DNA from: Bacteroidaceae bacterium | Lineage (GTDB): Bacteria > Bacteroidota > Bacteroidia > Bacteroidales > Bacteroidaceae | Length of the DNA stretch: 64,000 nt | NCBI GenBank assembly: GCA_017548075.1 | Contig: JAFYNL010000001.1 | Span: 24,997-88,996 of the forward strand | Direction: 5' to 3' | Part shown: in pieces, positions 58,991 through 64,000 of the stretch | Position numbering within the stretch: the stretch's first letter is position 1 | Layout of the letters: every line of letters starts with the position of its first letter | The notes under the pieces: model-generated | Database searches by the model: none | Seen by the model: the letters and a program-made list of their open reading frames with translations, nothing else | What the model was told of the DNA's origin: nothing | Translations under genes and position numbers: made by a program

Positions 58991-60739
58991 ATGAAGAGAC
59001 TTGTTCTGACGACAATGATGATGGCGACGGCAGCCGTCACCATCCAGGCCCAGACATCCAGGGACCTGCCTGTCCTGCCCCCCATGCCCGAGGTCGATGC
59101 TCCCGGGGCTATCGGCAGCGTACCTCTGGGCGATGTCAACACCTTCCGCGAGATACAACTCGACATCCCCATCACCGAAGGCCCCTTCCAGCCCTCGTGG
59201 GAGTCGATAGAGAAGAACTATCCCGGCACGCCGTCGTGGCTGCGCGAGGCCAAGTTCGGCATCTGGGTACACTTCGGTCCGCAGGCGGCCGGGGAGAGCG
59301 GCGACTGGTATGCCCGCAACCTCTACAAGGAAGGACACCACGCATACAACAATCACATGAACCGCTACGGCCATCCCTCAGAGGTGGGCTACAAGGAGGT
59401 GCTGCGCGACTGGAAGCCCGACAAGCTGGACCCCGAGCGGCTGACAGCACTCTACCAGAAGGCCGGCGCACGCTTCCTGCTCATCCAGGGCGTCCACCAC
59501 GACAACTACGACCTGTGGAACTCGCAGTACCAGCCCTGGAACTCAGTGAACGTAGGCCCGAAGCGCGACCTGCTTCGGGAGTGGGCCGATGCGTGCCACA
59601 AGTACAACATGCGCTATGGCGTCACCTTCCACCACGAATACACCTGGTGGTGGTGGCAGACAGCCTTCGGAGCCGACAGCAAGGGTGACAAGGCCGGCAT
59701 CCCCTACGACGGCCACCTGACCCCGGAGGACGGCAAGGGCAAGTGGTGGGAAGGACTGGATCCGCGCCGTCTCTACGGCATCGACCTGCGCGAGTACGAG
59801 GATGTCGATGCCAAGGCCCACACAGGCTGGTCGCCTCCCAGGGACGGCATCATCTGGAACCACCTGGACTATGCCCGATGGTACACCACGCAGTGGGCGC
59901 TGCGCATGATGGACGTGACGCACAGCTACGACCCCGACTTCATCTATACCGACGGCACGATGGAGGGACCATTCTGCGGCACCGGCACCGGCACGCTCTA
60001 CAAGTGCAACGCCATGCCCTTGGTGATGGCCGACTTCTACAACCGCACGCTCCGGACACGTGGCGAAGTGAACACGTTCAGCATCGTGAAGTTCCGCCAT
60101 CCGACCAACGGCACGGTGAACACCGCCGAGTTCGGATGGCCCGACAGCATCAACACGGCCCAGCCCTGGATGCGCGAGGGTGCCGTCGGCGACTGGTTCT
60201 ATGCGCCGGGGTTTGTCTATGACGCTGGCAGCGTCGTCCGATATATCATCGAGAGCATCTGTCGCGACGGCTGTGCCGCCATCAACATCCCGATGAAGCC
60301 CGACGGCTCGATAGAACCCGCCTGTGAGCAGATGCTGGAAGAGGTGGGGCGCTGGATGGAGGTCTGCGGCGAGGCCGTCTATGGCAGCAAGGCATGGACG
60401 ACCTACGGCGAAGGCTCGCTGGACGAGAAAGGCCATCTGCGCAAGCTGCCCGGCCATGCCCTGAAACAGCAGCACGCCGACTTCCCCTTCACGTCGCAGG
60501 ACCTGCGCTTCACCGTGGGCAAGAGCGGTGCCCTCTACGCCTTCTGCATGAAGGCACCCGAGGCAGGACAGACCGTCACCATCCAGTCGATGGGAAAGCA
60601 GCACCTGAAGAGGATCCGCCGTGTATCTCTGCTGGGCTATAGCGGTAAGCTGAAGTGGAAGCACACCACCGACGCCCTGGAGATCACCGCTCCCGCCACC
60701 CTGCCGTTCGCGACCGCCGTGGCGTTCAGGATCGAATGA
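58991..60739 (+). CDS. GH29 alpha-L-fucosidase
   Basis: A 582-residue exported enzyme with signal peptide MKRLVLTTMMMATAAVTIQA. GH29 landmarks are WLREAKFGIWVHFGPQAAGE, FHHEYTWWWWQ, LIQGVHHDNYDLW and the nucleophile Asp in YDPDFIYTDGTM, with a C-terminal beta domain. The acid/base is less clear, as is usual for the family. It should cleave terminal alpha-L-fucose, for example from xyloglucan, arabinogalactan or rhamnogalacturonan II side chains. It lies in the same run as GH51 with a 32-base gap. Confidence 0.88.
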   Translation: MKRLVLTTMMMATAAVTIQAQTSRDLPVLPPMPEVDAPGAIGSVPLGDVNTFREIQLDIPITEGPFQPSWESIEKNYPGTPSWLREAKFGIWVHFGPQAAGESGDWYARNLYKEGHHAYNNHMNRYGHPSEVGYKEVLRDWKPDKLDPERLTALYQKAGARFLLIQGVHHDNYDLWNSQYQPWNSVNVGPKRDLLREWADACHKYNMRYGVTFHHEYTWWWWQTAFGADSKGDKAGIPYDGHLTPEDGKGKWWEGLDPRRLYGIDLREYEDVDAKAHTGWSPPRDGIIWNHLDYARWYTTQWALRMMDVTHSYDPDFIYTDGTMEGPFCGTGTGTLYKCNAMPLVMADFYNRTLRTRGEVNTFSIVKFRHPTNGTVNTAEFGWPDSINTAQPWMREGAVGDWFYAPGFVYDAGSVVRYIIESICRDGCAAINIPMKPDGSIEPACEQMLEEVGRWMEVCGEAVYGSKAWTTYGEGSLDEKGHLRKLPGHALKQQHADFPFTSQDLRFTVGKSGALYAFCMKAPEAGQTVTIQSMGKQHLKRIRRVSLLGYSGKLKWKHTTDALEITAPATLPFATAVAFRIE

Positions 60740-60783
60740 AAGGTCGCGTCTGTCGGCATCTGACTAAACAACAGACAGCCATT

Positions 60784-61584
60784 ATGAACAAAACGATGAG
60801 AATACACCTATTGGCGATTATCGCCTTGCTGCTGGCGATTGGCAGCCGGGCCCAGACGGTGCCGAGCAACCAGCTGTTCTTCGGCGATTTCAACCGCAAG
60901 ACGGGCAAGCGCATCCTCTACATCGGCGACTCCATCACCGACGGCGGCTGGGGCAACAGCGGAGGGTCGGCCAAGCCTTCCGACAAGCGCAACCACTGGG
61001 ATCAGAATCACCTGCTGGGCCACAGCTATGTGATGCTCTGTGCTGCCCGCTACACCGCCGACCACCCTACCGAGGACGCAACCTTCCTGAACCGCGGAAT
61101 CTCCGGCGACTCACTCATGGGGCTGAAGATGCGTTGGCAACAAGACGTACTTGACCTGCACCCCGATGTGCTGTCGGTGCTTATCGGCACGAACGACGTG
61201 AACGAGTGGCTGCGTGGCGGTCACGGGCAGCCCTTTGACTTCGTGCGCTGGGAGGCGGCCTACCGCACGCTGATAGATGCGGCGCGCGGAGCCAACCCCG
61301 CCGTGAAGGTTGTGCTATGCTCACCCTTCGTGGCAGCCTCCGGCAAGGTGGGCCAGGCTGCCGACTTCGCCCTGCGGCAAGAGACGATTGCGCAGTTGGG
61401 CCGCATTGTGGCGCGCATCTGTGTGGATTACAATGCCACCTTCGTCGATTTCCATGCGCTCTATGCCCGTCTGCAAAAGCAGGCACCGCGAGCCGACTAT
61501 TGGATCTGGGATGGCATCCACCCCACACCCGCCGGCCACCAGCAGATGGCTGACTTGTGGCTGTCGGCAACAGCCTTGAAATGA
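60784..61584 (+). CDS. Exported SGNH/GDSL hydrolase (probable carbohydrate esterase)
   Basis: A 266-residue esterase with signal peptide MNKTMRIHLLAIIALLLAIG. Block I is ILYIGDSITDGGWGN (nucleophile Ser), block II FLNRGISGDSLMGL, block III VLIGTNDVNEW, and block V IWDGIHPTPAGHQQ (Asp and His). In glycan clusters such enzymes remove acetyl groups from sugars; the exact ester is unknown. The ATG at 60784 was chosen because it gives a signal peptide; the frame is open further upstream within the GH29 gene. Confidence 0.9.
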   Translation: MNKTMRIHLLAIIALLLAIGSRAQTVPSNQLFFGDFNRKTGKRILYIGDSITDGGWGNSGGSAKPSDKRNHWDQNHLLGHSYVMLCAARYTADHPTEDATFLNRGISGDSLMGLKMRWQQDVLDLHPDVLSVLIGTNDVNEWLRGGHGQPFDFVRWEAAYRTLIDAARGANPAVKVVLCSPFVAASGKVGQAADFALRQETIAQLGRIVARICVDYNATFVDFHALYARLQKQAPRADYWIWDGIHPTPAGHQQMADLWLSATALK

Positions 61585-61616
61585 ACTTTATACTAAACCA
61601 TAATAAATATTGAGAC

Positions 61617-63254
61617 ATGAAAAAGATTCTAACGATTGTACTCTTGGCCGTAGCCAGCGTGGCCTCGGCGCAGGAAGTCAGGATTGACGTGCGGGGCGAG
61701 GGAAGGCCTCTGGAGCATTACTGGAGCGTCGGCACCTGTGCCGGGCGCGTGAACGAGGGACTCCGCACCTCATGGGTCGAGCAGCTGCGCGAGGTCCACG
61801 ACGCTTGCGGCTTTCAGTACCTGCGTATGCACGGCCTCTTTGACGACGATATGTGCGTCTATTTCGAGGATCGCAACGGCAATCCAATCTATAACTGGCA
61901 GTACATCGACGAGGTGTTCGACCGCATGCTTGAAATTGGCGTACGACCCTTCGTGGAGCTATCCTTCTTCCCCGAACTCATCGCCAAAGAGAACAGCCTG
62001 CGCCAGATGTGGTACCGCAACTGCGTGAGCTACGACCCAGCGCGCATCTCCAAGTGGGAAGCACTCGTGCGCGCCTTCACCCAGCATGTCGTGGAGCGCT
62101 ACGGCCTGGACGAGGTGCGCAACTGGTACTTCGAGGTGTGGAACGAACCCAACCTGAACTTCTACCCCAAGGCAGGCTTCTTCGACGGCACCAAGAGCGA
62201 CTATTTCAATCTCTACCGCCTCTCTGTCCGCGCCGTGAAGAGTGTTGACAGCCAGCTGCGCGTGGGTGGGCCCGCCACCAGCAACTTCGTGCCAGACAAC
62301 CGCTATGAGGGCGAAGTCTATGATGCCAACAAAAGCCGTTTCTATGGACAAGATCAGATCAACAAGCAGCAGTGGAAGGGCGCATGGATAGAGGAGTTCC
62401 TCGCGTTCTGCGCCAAGGAAAAGCTGCCAGTGGATTTCATCTCCTGCCACCCTTATCCCACAGACTATGCCCTTGACCCCGTAGCAGGCAAGAGCAAGGA
62501 CGCCGTACGCTACATGAAAGCTCTCTCCGACGATATGACGTGGCTACGCAAGACCGTGGCAGCCAGCGCCTTCCCCAAGGCTGAGATCCATCTCACCGAA
62601 TGGAGCACCAGCCCCAGCAGCCGCGACCCAATGCACGACAACCTGCCACCTGCCGCATTTATCGTCAAAGGCGTACTTGATAATCTCGACGGCAGCAACA
62701 GCCTCATGTATTGGACCTTCACCGACATTTTCGAGGAGAAAGGCGGTGGTCAGACTCCCTTCCACGGCGGCTTCGGCATGATTACTTTCCAAGGGTGGAA
62801 GAAACCCTCGTTCCACGCTTACCGTATGCTTCATCAATTGGGTAATCGTCAGCTTTACTACTCCGACCAGTTGTGCGTGACGCGTAATGACCAGACAGGA
62901 AAAGTTACTGCACTTGCCTTCAACTATCCCGACGAATATATCAACCGCGTACCCTGCTCACGCGATATAAAAAACTACATGCAGGCAACGTCCAAGTCTC
63001 TAGGTTTCACGCTGACAGAGCTACCCGCCAACGCCACCTTCACCATAGAGACACTCGACGACACTCACGGCAACGCCATCCAGGCCTTCCGCTCAATAGG
63101 ATCTCCTTCGGCACCCACCCGCGAACAGACCGCATGGGTGCAAAAGCAATCCGAGGCTACGTTGCAAGAGACTATCCGAGCCGATGCCAACGGTCATCTT
63201 AGCATCCAACGCAAGCTGAAACCTTGGACAGTAATACTCATCTGTCAACAATAA
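61617..63254 (+). CDS. GH39 glycosidase (beta-xylosidase-like)
   Basis: A 545-residue exported enzyme with signal peptide MKKILTIVLLAVASVASAQ. The clan A barrel has the opening YLRMHGLFDDDMCVY, the acid/base E177 in FEVWNEPNLNF and the nucleophile E328 in EIHLTEWSTSPSS. A YWTFTDIFEEKGG aromatic segment and a C-terminal beta domain follow. Most characterised GH39 enzymes are beta-xylosidases; beta-galactosidase and alpha-arabinosidase members exist. It starts 32 bases after the esterase gene. Confidence 0.9.
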   Translation: MKKILTIVLLAVASVASAQEVRIDVRGEGRPLEHYWSVGTCAGRVNEGLRTSWVEQLREVHDACGFQYLRMHGLFDDDMCVYFEDRNGNPIYNWQYIDEVFDRMLEIGVRPFVELSFFPELIAKENSLRQMWYRNCVSYDPARISKWEALVRAFTQHVVERYGLDEVRNWYFEVWNEPNLNFYPKAGFFDGTKSDYFNLYRLSVRAVKSVDSQLRVGGPATSNFVPDNRYEGEVYDANKSRFYGQDQINKQQWKGAWIEEFLAFCAKEKLPVDFISCHPYPTDYALDPVAGKSKDAVRYMKALSDDMTWLRKTVAASAFPKAEIHLTEWSTSPSSRDPMHDNLPPAAFIVKGVLDNLDGSNSLMYWTFTDIFEEKGGGQTPFHGGFGMITFQGWKKPSFHAYRMLHQLGNRQLYYSDQLCVTRNDQTGKVTALAFNYPDEYINRVPCSRDIKNYMQATSKSLGFTLTELPANATFTIETLDDTHGNAIQAFRSIGSPSAPTREQTAWVQKQSEATLQETIRADANGHLSIQRKLKPWTVILICQQ

Positions 63255-63260
63255 ACACGC

Positions 63261-64000
63261 ATGAGACATTCCTTCTTCCTAACAATCTTTGTCATCAGTT
63301 CTGCTTGCTTTGTCCATTCCACGGCGCAGAACATTACAGATTTGGCCGTTATGGCCGACCGAACCGCGAGTATCCAGAATTTGGATGACTGGACCACTGG
63401 ATCCGCCATCGCAGATAGTATCTTTCTGCACCCCGACCGCATCCGATACGACAATCGCTGTCTGCAGATAGAGGGCAAGGACATGTTCCTGTTGAGCGGC
63501 ACGTTCCACTATTTCCGCACACCCGAACCCCTGTGGCGCGACCGCATGCAGAAGATTAGTGCGGCGGGCTTCAACTGTGTGGAGACTTATGTGCCGTGGA
63601 ATTGGCATGAGCGCGAGATGCCTGCCTCCGTCGATGATTTCTCTAAGGTCGATTTGGGCGAACTGGACCGTTTCCTCTCACTGGCCGGGGAACTGGGACT
63701 GTATGTCATCGTGCGTCCCGGTCCGTATATCTGTGCGGAATGGAGCGGTGGCGGTTTCCCGCAGTGGATTATGCAGAAGCGTCCTGCCAAGACGAAGCAC
63801 GAGGTGTGGTTGCAGAGCGATGACCCTGTATTTATGGCTTGGAACGAGCATTGGTACAAGGCTGTGGCACGTGTCACCGAGCCGCACCAGATATACCACC
63901 GGAAGCCCGGCACGGGCGGCGTCATCCTGTGGCAGTTGGAAAACGAGTTCAACCGCGTGAAGTGGATACCGTCGAAGTGCAAACGGGCTTATCTCGAAGA
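63261..64000 (+). CDS. GH35 beta-galactosidase, N-terminal part (runs off the window)
   Basis: The first 246 codons of an exported enzyme, in frame to the window end. The signal peptide is MRHSFFLTIFVISSACFVHS. An extra stretch of about 60 residues precedes the GH35 barrel (FLLSGTFHYFRTP, GFNCVETYVPWNWHE, VIVRPGPYICAEWSGGGFP), with the probable acid/base E229 in LWQLENEFNRV. The nucleophile lies beyond the end. It cleaves terminal beta-galactose, fitting galactan or arabinogalactan side chains. It starts 6 bases after the GH39 stop. Confidence 0.9.
   Translation, partial: MRHSFFLTIFVISSACFVHSTAQNITDLAVMADRTASIQNLDDWTTGSAIADSIFLHPDRIRYDNRCLQIEGKDMFLLSGTFHYFRTPEPLWRDRMQKISAAGFNCVETYVPWNWHEREMPASVDDFSKVDLGELDRFLSLAGELGLYVIVRPGPYICAEWSGGGFPQWIMQKRPAKTKHEVWLQSDDPVFMAWNEHWYKAVARVTEPHQIYHRKPGTGGVILWQLENEFNRVKWIPSKCKRAYLE

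Overview
The window looks like chromosome of a gut- or rumen-type Bacteroidales, most like Prevotella or Bacteroides. Evidence: the Bacteroidetes -7 promoter box (TAnnTTTG) sits a short distance upstream of about twenty genes; Shine-Dalgarno sites are mostly absent; family-specific genes are present (TamL lipoprotein, reverse rubrerythrin, serine palmitoyltransferase, DUF3127, a DUF4835/PorD-like protein, type IX sorting tails); and polysaccharide-degrading enzymes are abundant.

Layout. 0-9 kb: tail of a sulfatase, a divergent pair of serine palmitoyltransferase and a lipid kinase, rarA with a small partner gene, a family 2 glycosyltransferase with tamL, and a TrmH methyltransferase. 9-20 kb: uvrB, a converging operon dnaN > exonuclease > coaBC > porD-like, an SSB-like DUF3127 protein, tRNA-Arg, tex and radA. 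20-29 kb: a sulfate activation and sulfonation set (SLC13 permease, cysC, cysD, cysN, sulfotransferase), split by an oppositely oriented GH27 alpha-galactosidase. 29-35 kb: HU, GH92 mannosidase, an exported Fe-S aldo/keto reductase with an FMN-binding partner, tRNA-Gly and rubrerythrin. 35-42 kb: hisGDCB-recR, a DUF721 gene with recF, and a SemiSWEET transporter. 42-49 kb: glycerophosphodiesterase, an AraC-type regulator with a basic tail, a DPP III peptidase, an AlkD-like protein, a Fur-family regulator, purA and a TPR protein. 49 kb to the end: gene remnants, then a markedly more GC-rich glycan-degradation locus. It holds a propeller/AraC sensor-regulator, a 1351-residue secreted protein of unrecognised family, a broken GH43, then GH51, GH29, an SGNH esterase, GH39 and the start of GH35. 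This suggests attack on a plant polysaccharide bearing arabinose, xylose, galactose and fucose.

Two unexplained repeat systems run through the window. The first is a roughly 105-bp intergenic element built of 22-bp units around AACGTGTTA, with related inverted ends. It occurs seven times between 0.6 and 42 kb and I did not find it in the GC-rich locus. The second is a set of short 7-bp-period repeats of differing sequence. They lie mostly just upstream of start codons or inside coding regions for signal peptides and sorting-tail linkers. These, the sulfonation cluster and the large unassigned secreted protein are the points most worth checking.
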